Shown here: in pieces, positions 7,506 through 17,287 of the stretch | Layout of the letters: each line of letters opens with the position of its first letter | Position numbering within the stretch: position 1 is the first letter of the stretch | Assembly: GCA_017794925.1 (NCBI GenBank) | Contig: CP051238.1 | Span: forward strand, 4,203,021-4,267,020 | Direction: 5' to 3' | Origin: Aestuariibacter sp. | GTDB taxonomy: Bacteria; Pseudomonadota; Gammaproteobacteria; Enterobacterales; Alteromonadaceae | Length of the DNA: 64,000 nt | Made by a program: the position numbers and the translations under genes | The notes under the pieces: model-generated | What the model was told of the DNA's origin: nothing | Databases searched by the model: none | Seen by the model: only the letters and a program-made list of their open reading frames with translations

Positions 7506-9074
7506 ATGCGTACCAGCCAGTATTTGTTATCCACGCAAAAAGAAACACCTGCTGATGCAGAAGTCATTAGCCACCAGCTTATGCTGCGTGCGGGTATGAT
7601 CCGCAAGCTAGCAGCCGGTATGTACACCTGGCTGCCAACTGGCCTGCGTGTGCTGAATAAAGTTGCCAACATTGTTCGTGAAGAAATGAACAAGTCCGGT
7701 GCCATTGAAGTGCTGATGCCAGTCGTTCAGCCTGCTGACCTTTGGGAAGAATCAGGACGCTGGGAAGAATACGGCCCTGAGCTGCTTCGCATTAAAGACC
7801 GCCACCAGCGCGATTTTGTGCTTGGTCCTACTCACGAAGAAGTAATTACTGCGCTGGTTCGCAACGAAATTAGCAGCTACAAGCAATTGCCAATCAATCT
7901 GTACCAAATTCAAACCAAATTCCGTGACGAAGTGCGCCCGCGCTTTGGCATCATGCGTGGCCGTGAGTTCACCATGAAAGACTCATACAGCTTCCATTTG
8001 AGTCAGGACTGTCTGCAAGACACTTATGATGTGATGTACAAAACCTATTGCAGCATCTTTGAAAGAATGGGTCTGGACTATCGCGCCGTTATCGCGGATT
8101 CGGGATCTATTGGTGGTAGCGTTTCACATGAATTCCACGTACTGGCCGACTCAGGCGAAGATGCAATTGCCTTCTCTACAGAATCAGACTACGCAGCAAA
8201 CGTTGAAATGGCACAAACACTGCCAGTTGAGTCAGCCGATGCGCAAGCTCTGCAATACGTGTTGGTGCAGGGAGTATCAGAAGATGACGCTGACAACTGG
8301 GTACTATTAGCCCTTTCTGCACAACACACATTGAATGACATTAAAGCAGAAAAACTGCCTCAGGTTGCCAGCCCGTTAGTCGTAGCCAGTGACGAAAAAG
8401 CACAATCTGTGCTGGGCGTGACACTAAGCGACGTTGACGTAACCTCTGTCTCTGTGCCTGTAGTGGCGGACTATGTTGCAGCTGCAGTACTGGGCGATTC
8501 ATTCTCAGGTGAATCAGTAGATCTGCGGAATATTGAAGCAGGCGATCCGTCTCCGGATGGCAATGGCAATATCGAAATCAAACGCGGTATTGAAGTAGGC
8601 CATATTTTCCAGCTTGGTGATAAGTATTCCAAGGCGATGAACTGCGGTGTACTGAGTGAGACCGGCAAACATGAAATTTTATCGATGGGATGTTATGGCA
8701 TTGGTGTGTCTCGTATTGTCGCAGCGGCAATTGAACAGAACCACGACAAATACGGTATCATCTGGCCAGATCCTATTGCACCGTTCAAAGTAGCCCTGAT
8801 TCCAATGAACATGCACAAGTCTCAGCGAATCAAAGAGGCTGCAGAAGCAATATATGCGCAATTGGTTGAACTGGGTGTCGAAGTCTTATTCGACGATCGC
8901 AAAGAGCGCCCGGGTGTCATGTTTAACGATATGGAGCTGGTAGGCATTCCACACAGTATCGTTGTTGGAGAGCGCAATCTGGATAATCAGCAAGTAGAGT
9001 ACAAAAATCGACGCACAGGTGAAAAAACTCTATTAGACTTAACAGAAGTTGCCAATTTTATTAGAACGCTTTAA
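7506..9074 (+). CDS. proS: Prolyl-tRNA synthetase with a reduced INS editing domain
   Basis: The 522-residue class II synthetase charges tRNA-Pro. The motif 2 region with [19 protein letters not shown] is at about 137-155, motif 3 with [11 protein letters not shown] at about 395-405, and the anticodon-binding domain follows from about 425. E. coli ProRS has 572 residues. The shortfall lies entirely in the INS editing domain, here about residues 224-345 against roughly 180 residues in E. coli. The helix before the TLLVKA-like strand is missing, the GPGSLGP loop is not conserved, and the segment with GKHYFG and its catalytic-site His is absent. LPQVASPL and GDPSPDG, which flank these losses, are intact. 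The frame is open throughout, so this is not a sequencing frameshift. Aminoacylation should be normal; editing of Ala-tRNA-Pro is predicted to be impaired. Confidence 0.95.
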   Translation: MRTSQYLLSTQKETPADAEVISHQLMLRAGMIRKLAAGMYTWLPTGLRVLNKVANIVREEMNKSGAIEVLMPVVQPADLWEESGRWEEYGPELLRIKDRHQRDFVLGPTHEEVITALVRNEISSYKQLPINLYQIQTKFRDEVRPRFGIMRGREFTMKDSYSFHLSQDCLQDTYDVMYKTYCSIFERMGLDYRAVIADSGSIGGSVSHEFHVLADSGEDAIAFSTESDYAANVEMAQTLPVESADAQALQYVLVQGVSEDDADNWVLLALSAQHTLNDIKAEKLPQVASPLVVASDEKAQSVLGVTLSDVDVTSVSVPVVADYVAAAVLGDSFSGESVDLRNIEAGDPSPDGNGNIEIKRGIEVGHIFQLGDKYSKAMNCGVLSETGKHEILSMGCYGIGVSRIVAAAIEQNHDKYGIIWPDPIAPFKVALIPMNMHKSQRIKEAAEAIYAQLVELGVEVLFDDRKERPGVMFNDMELVGIPHSIVVGERNLDNQQVEYKNRRTGEKTLLDLTEVANFIRTL

Positions 9075-9091
9075 TAATAAGAAAAAGACTA

Positions 9092-9120
9092 CGCCTCATT
9101 AGCGTTTGCTTAATGAGGCG
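9092..9120. other. Perfect inverted repeat after proS
   Basis: CGCCTCATTA (9092-9101) and TAATGAGGCG (9111-9120) form a perfect 10-bp stem with a 9-base loop between proS and the MBL-fold gene. No T run follows on the plus strand, so it is not a canonical terminator for proS. It may stabilise the proS 3' end or act as a weak terminator. Confidence 0.5.
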
Positions 9121-9140
9121 AACAAGCGAAAGGAGCGAAC

Positions 9141-9986
9141 ATGCAACTCACCTTCTATGGTGTGCGAGGTTCTATACCCACACCCGGCGAAGACTTTGTG
9201 CGATACGGTGGCAACACCGCCTGTGTGCATGTCGTCCCCAGTGACGGTACCGATATCATTTTAGATTCCGGTACCGGCATACGCTTACTGGGCGAGTCGT
9301 TAATCAAGAAAGCAACACCAATCCACATTCTGCTAACCCACAATCACTGGGACCACATACAGGGCTTTCCGTTTTTTACACCGATATACCAACCGGATCG
9401 TGAGATTAATATCACCCCCGGATTAACTACGCTGCCAGAATACGATGCCATTATTAAGCAAATGCAGGGTTCTGTCTTTCCGGTACCTTACAGTGCATTG
9501 CAGTCAAACATTTCCATCAACCCGGTTCCAGAAACAACAAACCACTGGCAAATTGGCAGTGCCAGTATTGCACGTTTACCTATGAATCATCCGGGTAAAG
9601 GCAGCGCATATTCCATTACGGATAAGGGAATTAAGATCGCTTACATTACAGATAACGAACTGTACCCTCCCTATAAAAAAGAAACCGACTTTTTAACCTT
9701 TGTCGATTTTGCCCGGGATGCCGATCTTATCATTCACGACGCACAATACATGACATCAGACATGCCGGCTAAAAGTGGATGGGGCCATTCTGTGGCAGAA
9801 GAAGCGGTAAAACTGGCAATGGCCTGTAATGCTAAGCGCCTGGCACTATACAGTCACGATCCCAGCCGAACAGACAAAGACATTGATGATATTGTGGCTC
9901 ATTGCAATCAGTTCATTACGGTCGCAGAGTCGCCACTGGATATGTTTGCTGCCTATGAAGGACTCACCATTGATTTTAGCGAGTAA
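9141..9986 (+). CDS. MBL-fold metallo-hydrolase
   Basis: The 281-residue metallo-beta-lactamase-fold hydrolase starts with the GVRGSIPTPG segment found in a phosphodiesterase/RNase Z-like subgroup. The metal-binding motif THNHWDH is near residue 69. Later ligands are the His of MNHPGKGS, the Asp of IAYITDNE and LIIHDAQY, and the His of LALYSHDP. It is probably a dinuclear Zn or Mn phosphodiesterase; the substrate cannot be told. AAGGAG lies 7 bases before the ATG. Its 3' end overlaps the start of pldA. Confidence 0.85.
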   Translation: MQLTFYGVRGSIPTPGEDFVRYGGNTACVHVVPSDGTDIILDSGTGIRLLGESLIKKATPIHILLTHNHWDHIQGFPFFTPIYQPDREINITPGLTTLPEYDAIIKQMQGSVFPVPYSALQSNISINPVPETTNHWQIGSASIARLPMNHPGKGSAYSITDKGIKIAYITDNELYPPYKKETDFLTFVDFARDADLIIHDAQYMTSDMPAKSGWGHSVAEEAVKLAMACNAKRLALYSHDPSRTDKDIDDIVAHCNQFITVAESPLDMFAAYEGLTIDFSE

Positions 9987-10923
9987 GTCGTTTGCTATTT
10001 CGCGATATCTGTTTAACCTGGGATGTTTCATTTCAATACTTTTTGTGGCGCCACTTTGCGCTCAGGAAACAAATGCGACACAGCAATTAGAACAAGAGCC
10101 AGGCGTCGTCGCCAAACCCAGTATTTTAACCAAACGGTTTGAGTCTGATCGCACTGCTCTGGCGAACGCGTTTTCTATTACTCAATTTAACCGAAATTAT
10201 ATTCTGCCTTTTAGTCATGTTACTAACCCCAATGCACTGGGCAATGAAGCGTTGACCAGCGACAACATCGATAACAACGAAGCCAAGTTTCAATTGAGTA
10301 TTAAACTGCCCCTCTACAATCAGGAAGGCTCGGTAGAAGGCTTATACTTCGGTTTTACACTCACCTCTTTCTGGCAGCTATACAACAGCGAAGTGTCCAA
10401 GCCTTTTCGCGAAACAAACTACGAGCCCGAAGTGTTCTATCAGTGGAATAGCGACATTCGCATCCTGGGCTTTCAATTTAATGCGGTTCAACTTGGCTTT
10501 AATCACATGTCCAATGGCCAAAGTGGCATTCGCTCCCGCAGTTGGAACAGGGTAACGCTCACATCCTTGTTCAGTGACGAGGACGATGTTTACTACCTGA
10601 AGACCTGGTACAGGATCCCCGAGGACGAAAAAGTCGATGTGAATGACACCAGTGGCGATGATAACCCGGATATTAGCCATTACTATGGCAGGCTTGAGAT
10701 TGGATACGGCACCCGAATAAACGATTGGGGCATTCTGCTGCGGTTCCGCAATAATCTGGAATGGTCGAAAAATCGCGGTAGTGCTGGTTTATCTATAAGC
10801 TACCCGGTTTCGCCACGATATGAAGTCGTACTGGATTACTTTAACGGCTATGGCGACTCGCTGATTGACTACAATCGCAAGCAAGAACGCATTGGCATTG
10901 GCTTTCAGTTAGCCCTGTTTTAG
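9955..10923 (+). CDS. pldA: Outer membrane phospholipase A (OMPLA, PldA)
   Basis: This is a phospholipase A1 family beta-barrel that hydrolyses mislocalised phospholipids in the outer leaflet. The catalytic signature is clear: GFNHMSNGQSGIRSRSWNR contains the His, Ser and Asn triad of OMPLA. An N-terminal signal peptide ends near VAPLCAQE. Two starts are possible. ATG at 9955 has no ribosome binding site. TTG at 9970 has AAGGA (9958-9962) 7 bases upstream and gives a more typical signal peptide. Either start overlaps the MBL-fold gene, suggesting coupled translation. The convergent neighbour ends 4 bases inside. Confidence 0.92.
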   Translation: MKDSPLILASKSFAISRYLFNLGCFISILFVAPLCAQETNATQQLEQEPGVVAKPSILTKRFESDRTALANAFSITQFNRNYILPFSHVTNPNALGNEALTSDNIDNNEAKFQLSIKLPLYNQEGSVEGLYFGFTLTSFWQLYNSEVSKPFRETNYEPEVFYQWNSDIRILGFQFNAVQLGFNHMSNGQSGIRSRSWNRVTLTSLFSDEDDVYYLKTWYRIPEDEKVDVNDTSGDDNPDISHYYGRLEIGYGTRINDWGILLRFRNNLEWSKNRGSAGLSISYPVSPRYEVVLDYFNGYGDSLIDYNRKQERIGIGFQLALF

Positions 10924-11846
10924 TTTGCCTGGTTTTTGTTTACCTCACATACCCCCGCAGCATGAAAAAGCTGCAGATGCACATCTACCAGTGCCGCTAT
11001 ATCGCGCTGATATCCTCCTCCGATAACACACGCGACGGGAAGGCCTGAATGTTTGCAGATGTTGATCACCATTTGGTCTCGCGCGAATACGCCCTCAGTG
11101 GTAATGTTTAAGTGGCCAAGATCATCGTTCTCATGAATATCCACGCCGGCATCATAAATCACCGCGTCGGGGGTAAAGGTACGCAGCGCCAGTGATAGCG
11201 CTTCATCAACAACATTCAGATACACCTCATCTTCGGTGCCTTTAGGTAAAGGAAAGTCCAAATCAGATTGTTGCTTACGGTGCGGGAAGTTTTTCTCACC
11301 GTGCAGTGAGAGTGTAATGACACTGTCGTCCTGTTGTGCCAGTAAAGCGGTACCATCACCCTGATGCACATCCAAATCGACGATGAGTATCCTGTCGATA
11401 CCAGGCTCCTGCAACATACGCTTTGCTGCCAGATACAGATCGTTGAACAAACAAAACCCGGATCCAAAATCTGCTGCAGCATGATGATAGCCACCAGTGA
11501 GGTTTAACGCGATTCCGTGTTTGAGCGCCTGCTCTGCGGTGGCTATCGTTCCCCCCACCGCCGTTAAACTTCGTCTGATCAGCTGTTCAGACCAGGGAAA
11601 ACCTATGCGACGCATCGCCTGTCTGTCCAGCACGCCTGTTACCAGCGCATTTACATACTCTGGCGAGTAATGCGCATTGAGTAAAGACACAGGGACCTGC
11701 TTAGGCGTAACGAAACGTTCGGGGTTCACGCCCCGTAATAGCAGAGCGTCATAAATTCCCTGATATTTTTCGATAGGAAACCGATGCCTTACTGGCAAGT
11801 TTAACTGGCTGTAGATGGGGTGAAACGTCAGATTATTTAACAGCAT
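10920..11846 (-). CDS. Histone deacetylase family hydrolase
   Basis: The 308-residue protein belongs to the bacterial arginase/deacetylase fold family, which includes acetylpolyamine amidohydrolases and acetoin-utilisation proteins. GGYHHAAADFGSGFCLFNDL (about 117-136) holds the catalytic His pair, and DLDVHQGDGT (about 157-166) and a later Asp-rich segment (YDAGVDIHENDDLG) supply Zn ligands. The natural substrate is unknown; a protein-lysine or polyamine deacetylase role is inferred from the family. It lies 51 bases after the chemoreceptor gene, possibly on the same transcript. Confidence 0.9.
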   Translation of the reverse strand: MLLNNLTFHPIYSQLNLPVRHRFPIEKYQGIYDALLLRGVNPERFVTPKQVPVSLLNAHYSPEYVNALVTGVLDRQAMRRIGFPWSEQLIRRSLTAVGGTIATAEQALKHGIALNLTGGYHHAAADFGSGFCLFNDLYLAAKRMLQEPGIDRILIVDLDVHQGDGTALLAQQDDSVITLSLHGEKNFPHRKQQSDLDFPLPKGTEDEVYLNVVDEALSLALRTFTPDAVIYDAGVDIHENDDLGHLNITTEGVFARDQMVINICKHSGLPVACVIGGGYQRDIAALVDVHLQLFHAAGVCEVNKNQAN

Positions 11847-11897
11847 GCTGCCCTTTGCTGCGTTATGTTTTCCCCATTGTACGCCAAATAAAGGGAT

Positions 11898-13517
11898 TTA
11901 GCTCAGAGCGGATACTACCGAGGTCACATTCTGAGACATTTGACCAATTGCTTTAGAGATACCATCACTTTTCGCTAACGTGTGATATTCCTCTGAAGAA
12001 CGCATAACTTTACTTGTCACAGCGTCTAACTGTTTCACGATTTCAGACTGTTCACCAGCAGCGTCATTAAGTGCCGCGACAACACTTTGTGTTTCTTCGA
12101 TATAACGCACCAAATCATTAAGCAACACCAGTGCTCGCTGAGCACTCTGCGCATTAGCGTCCGCATGCTGCTGACCATTCTGCATGGCACTCACAGCGTT
12201 GTTAGCGTCAGATTCGAATGCGCTCAAAATACCGTTAATTTGCTGCGTTGATTGCTGTGTTTTAGCCGCTAAAGCACGAACTTCGTCAGCGACTACCGCA
12301 AAACCTCTGCCATGCTCGCCAGCTCGGGCAGCCTCAATGGCCGCATTCAATGCAAGCAGGTTTGTTTGATCTGCAATTTCATTGATTACATTCACGACGG
12401 TGAGGATGCTGGCGCTTCTTGCCTGTAACTCATTCACGATCTGGCTTGCGTCGGCAACCGTTTGAGCCAATTTCGCAAACCCTTCATTAGCAGACTCAAA
12501 TGTTTGATAACATTCATTTACCTGGGTTTGTGAATTACCAGACGCTACAGACACCTGAGTAGTTATAGCAACCAGGCTTTTCACAATTTCATCGAGCTTA
12601 GTATTTGCAGTTGATAGCGCATTCGATGAATCGTGCTGAGTTTGAGCTCCTCGCTCAATGGCATGACTGACGTCGTCTAACGTATCGTGAGAACGCTGCA
12701 TTTGCAGTTGGGCATCAGAAAGCAAGGTAACCGTATCCTGCAATTTGGTTTGTAAATGACGGGTTGCGCTGGCAACGGCGCCCAACTCATGTTCACTGCG
12801 ATAAGATAAACGATAATCGTAATGTTTCTGTTCCATTTGCTGCAAACAGGCTGCAATGTCCCTGGTTGGCTTTACGACATTTTTTCGCAAGTTCACTACC
12901 AGATACCAAATGCACAAAATACTCACCACGACCGACACCAGCAATATCATCCAGAGTCGTTGGCGGGTTTGACTGGCGACAGTTTCTTTTGCGTTCTGTG
13001 AAAGTAGCGCAATGCGATCGGCTAATTGCTGGAGTAGCTTGGCAGGTTCCCGATCAATACCACGTACATAATTGTCACCTACTTTGGGCTCAAATTCAGA
13101 AGAAACAAACGCTTGATAACCTTCACGGTACTTTTTACCCATATTGGCATGTGCAGACAGAAATGCTTCGATGGTTGCGATTTGCTCCGCATGTAATTGT
13201 TGTTGGCTAACCAGCTGACTTAACTGTGTTCGAACGCCTTGCTCTCGCTCCTGAAAACGTTGCCAGTATTTATTGCGGTCTTTTTCAACACTGCCTCTCA
13301 ACAAGACGTTTTTCCATTCCTGCACCTGAGTTTTGAATTCAGAGAGTACCTCACTGATTTGACGTTCAGATTCCACATGGGTTTGCTCCACTATCTCAAT
13401 GTCGTCAATAAGCGAGAATGCGATAGATAAAGACAGGGTGTTGAGCAATACTAAAATGCTGATGATGGCCATGACTGGCGTCATAACCAAACGGTTGATA
13501 CTGGTGAAACGTATCAT
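11898..13517 (-). CDS. Methyl-accepting chemotaxis protein
   Basis: This 539-residue chemoreceptor has TM1 at about 12-36 and a roughly 150-residue helical periplasmic sensor (about 37-187) with no recognisable PAS or Cache motif. TM2 is at about 188-210, a HAMP region follows to about 265, and the cytoplasmic signalling coiled coil contains the hairpin signature [21 protein letters not shown] near residue 388. It would signal through CheW/CheA, which are not in this window. A GGAG ribosome binding site precedes the ATG. A Pho box lies 75 bases upstream, suggesting expression under phosphate starvation. Confidence 0.95.
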   Translation of the reverse strand: MIRFTSINRLVMTPVMAIISILVLLNTLSLSIAFSLIDDIEIVEQTHVESERQISEVLSEFKTQVQEWKNVLLRGSVEKDRNKYWQRFQEREQGVRTQLSQLVSQQQLHAEQIATIEAFLSAHANMGKKYREGYQAFVSSEFEPKVGDNYVRGIDREPAKLLQQLADRIALLSQNAKETVASQTRQRLWMILLVSVVVSILCIWYLVVNLRKNVVKPTRDIAACLQQMEQKHYDYRLSYRSEHELGAVASATRHLQTKLQDTVTLLSDAQLQMQRSHDTLDDVSHAIERGAQTQHDSSNALSTANTKLDEIVKSLVAITTQVSVASGNSQTQVNECYQTFESANEGFAKLAQTVADASQIVNELQARSASILTVVNVINEIADQTNLLALNAAIEAARAGEHGRGFAVVADEVRALAAKTQQSTQQINGILSAFESDANNAVSAMQNGQQHADANAQSAQRALVLLNDLVRYIEETQSVVAALNDAAGEQSEIVKQLDAVTSKVMRSSEEYHTLAKSDGISKAIGQMSQNVTSVVSALS

Positions 13518-13575
13518 GTGGATCTCCGGAATTTACAGTGAAGTCGGACAACCACCGTCCGTGCACAGTGTACTT

Positions 13576-13609
13576 ATTAAATAACGGTTCAATGACACTT
13601 TTGTGACAG
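13576..13609 (-). promoter_or_regulatory. Pho box and -10 element upstream of the chemoreceptor gene
   Basis: On the minus strand, two TGTCA-containing 7-mers (CTGTCAC and GTGTCAT) are separated by AAAA at 13592-13609. This matches the PhoB consensus direct repeat at 16 of 18 positions by my count. A TTTAAT -10 element (13576-13581) begins exactly 10 bases after the box, the spacing expected at PhoB-activated promoters that lack a -35. The gene starts about 58 bases further on. Confidence 0.6.
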
Positions 13610-13735
13610 CATGTTCAATAAGCGTGCAAACGATATCCCGGACAGTCAGCCAAAACGCCTTAGCGCTACCCTTACTTTTGTCATTAGTTAAACAAGCAAA
13701 CGCGATCTGTTGCTAAAAAATCATTTAAGACTGAC

Positions 13736-13758
13736 AAAAAAGCTGCCTGGCGGCAGCT
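13736..13758 (-). terminator. Intrinsic terminator of the glycosyltransferase gene
   Basis: On the minus strand, AGCTGCC and GGCAGCT form a perfect 7-bp stem with a 4-base loop (13741-13758), followed by a run of T (13741-13736). It lies 24 bases beyond the glycosyltransferase stop codon and separates that gene from the chemoreceptor. Confidence 0.9.
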
Positions 13759-13781
13759 GTTATATTCTTTCCGTACTATGG

Positions 13782-15347
13782 TTAGCTATACGTTCGGGCG
13801 ACTTCCACCAGCTTGTCATACATTCTGGCTATTTGCGAAGCCGAATCCAGATTATCAATAAAGTGCTGCTTACTCGCCTGCCCTTCATGGGTCAAAAAAT
13901 CTGAATTTTGTTGTAACGTATTGGCGTAGTCGAAATAGGCATTCCAATCTGCATGTCGCTTGTTCTCCGGCACAATGGCACTGATATGGCCAAAATTCAG
14001 CGTAACTACGGGTAGCCCGTTTAACATTGCAGTCTGAGAGCTGGTTCCACCACCTGCTCTTTTGGGGTTTAGGAAAACATCACACATGGCAGATACCGAC
14101 GGTAAGTCTTCCTGAAAGCCGATATTAACGACTTTACGCTGAGCAATTAACCGTGCGTCAAAATGTCTGGTAAGATCCAGGCTAGGCGTACCTGAGAATA
14201 AAATCTTAGCGTGCGGGTTTGACTCAAGGAGCCTATTGCATACGTCACAAAACTCGTCATGTAGCTCATCGGACATTCGGGTACCGACCACAAGAAACAG
14301 GAAATCATCCTCAGCCAGATTGAATTTCTCTCTTTCAGCCGCGAACTCAGCCTGCCCTTGTGGCGTAACAAGCATATTTTCCATCATAAAATTTTCATGG
14401 TTATATTTATCTGCTATTGATTTAGCGCGATCATCAAATAATTGTTCAGGCACGAAATAGGCATCGCAATGGTTGAATGGCACAACACTCCCCGTCGTTG
14501 CAAAGATGGAAGGATAAAAGCCATGTAAACTCTCCATAACAAGTAAGTTTTCCCCATGGGCAATAACCGCTTCAATATTTAGTTGCTGAAGTACATTTGC
14601 AATCTGCGCAATCTTTTGTGTGCTCATAGGGCCAGCCTCAAAACTAATCGTATTCACGCTGCTTTTAAATTGCATATATTCAACAGGGACTTTGTTTTGT
14701 CCTGCCAGTACTTCATTCGTTTGAAACAGCGATTTCATGAGTAGGTTCAACTGATCGCAGTTAGCATAATTCATCGCATTGGTATTCAGGATATAGGTTT
14801 CACAATCGTGATAATGGTCGAGATGCAAGGCAATATTAAACGCCTCCCGAGTGGGCGAATGTCGCATATTTAAAATCTGAGGCACAATAATCGCAATTCG
14901 CATGGGAGGTTTAAAATTAAACGCTCGGGATATCAACCCCCTGCTTTGAAGAAATGACCTGGCCTTTTGAGCCACGCGGTAAAATCGCTCTCTCAACGCA
15001 ATGTGAATCCTTTCTCCGCCGGACGAACGGGTGAATAGGCGCTTGGACATGTTCCAATAAAATTCATAGAACCACGGCACCGACGGCGATTCTGGCATCA
15101 AGGGAATCGTCGCTTCCAGAAAGCGAATATCGTCAAAACAATCATAAAGGAAAAACAACAAAGGGATTTCATTGTCCGGCGGCAGGGAATGCTCAAGCAA
15201 TGTATCTGATATTCGCGCTTTCTGACCATGAGGCATTTTCTTCGCTTCGGTATGAATAAGCGACAAATGCGATCTTTCATTATCTGCGATATTCGGGCTG
15301 CTAAAAAGTGCGTCTAATGCGCCAAAGATCTGTTGTTCAATACTCAA
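13782..15347 (-). CDS. GT-B glycosyltransferase (GT41/HMW1C-like C-terminus)
   Basis: The 521-residue protein has a helical N-terminal region of about 145 residues, then a Rossmann start (MRIAIIVPQILN near 150) and a C-terminal donor-binding domain. The latter includes FLVVGTRMSDELHD, KILFSGTPSL and RAGGGTSSQTAMLNGLPVVTLN. The last block resembles the nucleotide-sugar loop of GT41 (OGT/HMW1C) enzymes, which often glycosylate proteins such as adhesins or flagellins. Donor and acceptor are unknown and no obvious target gene is adjacent. It appears to start at TTG with AAGGTGG upstream. It stands alone with its own terminator. Confidence 0.7.
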   Translation of the reverse strand: MSIEQQIFGALDALFSSPNIADNERSHLSLIHTEAKKMPHGQKARISDTLLEHSLPPDNEIPLLFFLYDCFDDIRFLEATIPLMPESPSVPWFYEFYWNMSKRLFTRSSGGERIHIALRERFYRVAQKARSFLQSRGLISRAFNFKPPMRIAIIVPQILNMRHSPTREAFNIALHLDHYHDCETYILNTNAMNYANCDQLNLLMKSLFQTNEVLAGQNKVPVEYMQFKSSVNTISFEAGPMSTQKIAQIANVLQQLNIEAVIAHGENLLVMESLHGFYPSIFATTGSVVPFNHCDAYFVPEQLFDDRAKSIADKYNHENFMMENMLVTPQGQAEFAAEREKFNLAEDDFLFLVVGTRMSDELHDEFCDVCNRLLESNPHAKILFSGTPSLDLTRHFDARLIAQRKVVNIGFQEDLPSVSAMCDVFLNPKRAGGGTSSQTAMLNGLPVVTLNFGHISAIVPENKRHADWNAYFDYANTLQQNSDFLTHEGQASKQHFIDNLDSASQIARMYDKLVEVARTYS

Positions 15348-15582
15348 AATGCCACCTTCCGTTGGTAATTCAGGGTATAGACCCTCTCCATTTCTGTATA
15401 TTTATTAATCGGCAGGTACTAAGAATTGATGAGTATTAAATAATCACTTTTTGCTAAAATTTGAGGATTCGTTGGAATCAGGCTGGTTAAATTCGATTTC
15501 CTATCAGGTCACATTATAAGATAGTACTTGCTCAGTTTTGCTCCGTTTGCTCCTCGTGAAAATACGAACACACTTCCGCCCC

Positions 15583-15609
15583 AAAAAAAAGCCTTGCTAT
15601 GCAAGGCTT
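15583..15609 (-). terminator. Intrinsic terminator of guaA
   Basis: On the minus strand, GCCTTGC and GCAAGGC (15607-15591) pair around a 3-base loop and run directly into eight T residues (15590-15583), 30 bases beyond the guaA stop. The rest of 15348-15638, upstream of the glycosyltransferase gene, shows nothing else I can name. Confidence 0.95.
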
Positions 15610-15638
15610 TAGTTCATTTCCAATTAGCGTTTAACGCA

Positions 15639-17216
15639 CTATTCCCACTCTATGGTAGCCGGCGGCTTGCCGGAAATGTCATACACTACGCGGGAAATAC
15701 CGTCGATTTCGTTGATAATGCGGTTCGACACATTACCCAGGAAGTCATAAGGCAAGTGTGCCCAGTGAGCGGTCATAAAGTCGATAGTTTCTACTGCGCG
15801 CAGTGATACAACCCAGTCATACTTTCTGGCATCGCCCATTACGCCCACCGATTTCACCGGCAGGAATACAGTGAAAGCCTGGCTGACTTTGTTGTACAAA
15901 TCGGCTTTGTACAGCTCTTCAATAAAGATAGCGTCTGCACGGCGCAATAAGTCACAGTACTCTTTCTTGATTTCGCCCAGTACGCGCACACCTAAGCCTG
16001 GTCCAGGGAACGGATGGCGATACAGCATGTCGTAAGGTAAGCCCAGCTCCAGGCCAATCTTGCGCACTTCGTCTTTAAACAACTCGCGCAGTGGCTCAAC
16101 CAAACCCAGCTCCATGTCTTCCGGTAGTCCACCTACGTTATGGTGAGATTTGATCACATGGGCTTTACCGGTTTTCGAACCCGCAGATTCAATCACGTCC
16201 GGATAAATAGTGCCTTGCGCTAACCATTTTGCATTGACACGCTTGCTGGCTTCTTCGTCAAATACGTACACAAACTCGTTACCAATTACTTTGCGCTTGG
16301 CTTCCGGATCTTCCACACCAGCCAGTTTGGCCAGGAAGCGGTCTTCTGCATCCACTTTTATGATGTTCAGACCAAAGTGGTCGCCAAACATATCCATGAC
16401 CTGTTCGCCTTCGTTCAAACGCAGCAAGCCGTTGTCTACAAAGACACACGTCAGGCGGTCGCCAATAGCACGGTGTAACAACATAGCCGTTACTGAAGAA
16501 TCAACGCCACCAGACAAGCCCAGAATGACTTCGTCTTCACCAACCTGTTTTTTAATACGTTCAATCGCATCGTCGATGATCGCACCAGGCGTCCACAGTT
16601 TTTCGCACTTACAGATATCCAGCACGAAGTGTGACAGCAGGCGCATCCCCTGGCGGGTATGCGTCACTTCCGGGTGGAACTGCACACCGTAGAATTGCTT
16701 CTCTTCGTTTGCCATTGCTGCATGCGGGCAAGACGGTGTTAACGCAACGGTTTCGAACCCTTCAGGGATGGTAATCACCTTATCGCCGTGGCTCATCCAC
16801 ACATCCAGCAAGGCATTGCCATTGTCGTTCAGGTGATCTTCGATTTGCGCCAGTAAAGCACTGGACTTCACCACTTCAACCTGAGCGTACCCAAATTCGC
16901 GCTTGTCAGAGCCCTGCACCTGACCACCAAGTTGCTGCGCCATGGTCTGCATACCGTAGCAGATACCCAGTACAGGCACGCCTGCTTCGTACACATATTC
17001 CGGAGCACGAGGAGAGCCAGCCTCAGTCACCGACTCCGGTCCACCTGATAAGATGATGCCGGTTGGGTCAAACTCTTTAATTTGCTCTTCGCTGACATCC
17101 CATGCCCAGAGTTCACAATATACGCCAATTTCACGCACGCGGCGGGCAATGAGCTGTGTGTATTGCGATCCAAAATCCAAAATAAGAATTCGATGCTTAT
17201 GGATGTTTTGTGTCAT
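15639..17216 (-). CDS. guaA: GMP synthase (glutamine-hydrolysing)
   Basis: GMP synthase aminates XMP to GMP with ATP and glutamine. The start at 17216 (MTQNIHKHR) gives 525 residues, the E. coli length; the in-frame start at 17231 adds five. The N-terminal class I amidotransferase has the nucleophile motif GICYGMQ near residue 84 and HPEV near 180. The ATP-pyrophosphatase P-loop GLSGGVDSS is near residue 232, and the C-terminal dimerisation domain ends in the characteristic PPATIEWE. It lies downstream of guaB, the enzyme before it in the pathway. Confidence 0.98.
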   Translation of the reverse strand: MTQNIHKHRILILDFGSQYTQLIARRVREIGVYCELWAWDVSEEQIKEFDPTGIILSGGPESVTEAGSPRAPEYVYEAGVPVLGICYGMQTMAQQLGGQVQGSDKREFGYAQVEVVKSSALLAQIEDHLNDNGNALLDVWMSHGDKVITIPEGFETVALTPSCPHAAMANEEKQFYGVQFHPEVTHTRQGMRLLSHFVLDICKCEKLWTPGAIIDDAIERIKKQVGEDEVILGLSGGVDSSVTAMLLHRAIGDRLTCVFVDNGLLRLNEGEQVMDMFGDHFGLNIIKVDAEDRFLAKLAGVEDPEAKRKVIGNEFVYVFDEEASKRVNAKWLAQGTIYPDVIESAGSKTGKAHVIKSHHNVGGLPEDMELGLVEPLRELFKDEVRKIGLELGLPYDMLYRHPFPGPGLGVRVLGEIKKEYCDLLRRADAIFIEELYKADLYNKVSQAFTVFLPVKSVGVMGDARKYDWVVSLRAVETIDFMTAHWAHLPYDFLGNVSNRIINEIDGISRVVYDISGKPPATIEWE

Positions 17217-17242
17217 GGTCTTCGCCTTCAAATAAAAATAAG

Positions 17243-17265
17243 CAGGCTGGTATAAAACCAGCCTG
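17243..17265 (-). other. Hairpin between guaB and guaA
   Basis: CAGGCTGGT and ACCAGCCTG form a perfect 9-bp stem with a 5-base loop. On the minus strand it is followed by CTTATTTTTATTTG, an interrupted T run. It lies in the 71-base gap between guaB and guaA and could act as a leaky terminator that lowers guaA relative to guaB. Confidence 0.6.
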
Positions 17266-17287
17266 TGATAATCGCTTTGGGATGTGC

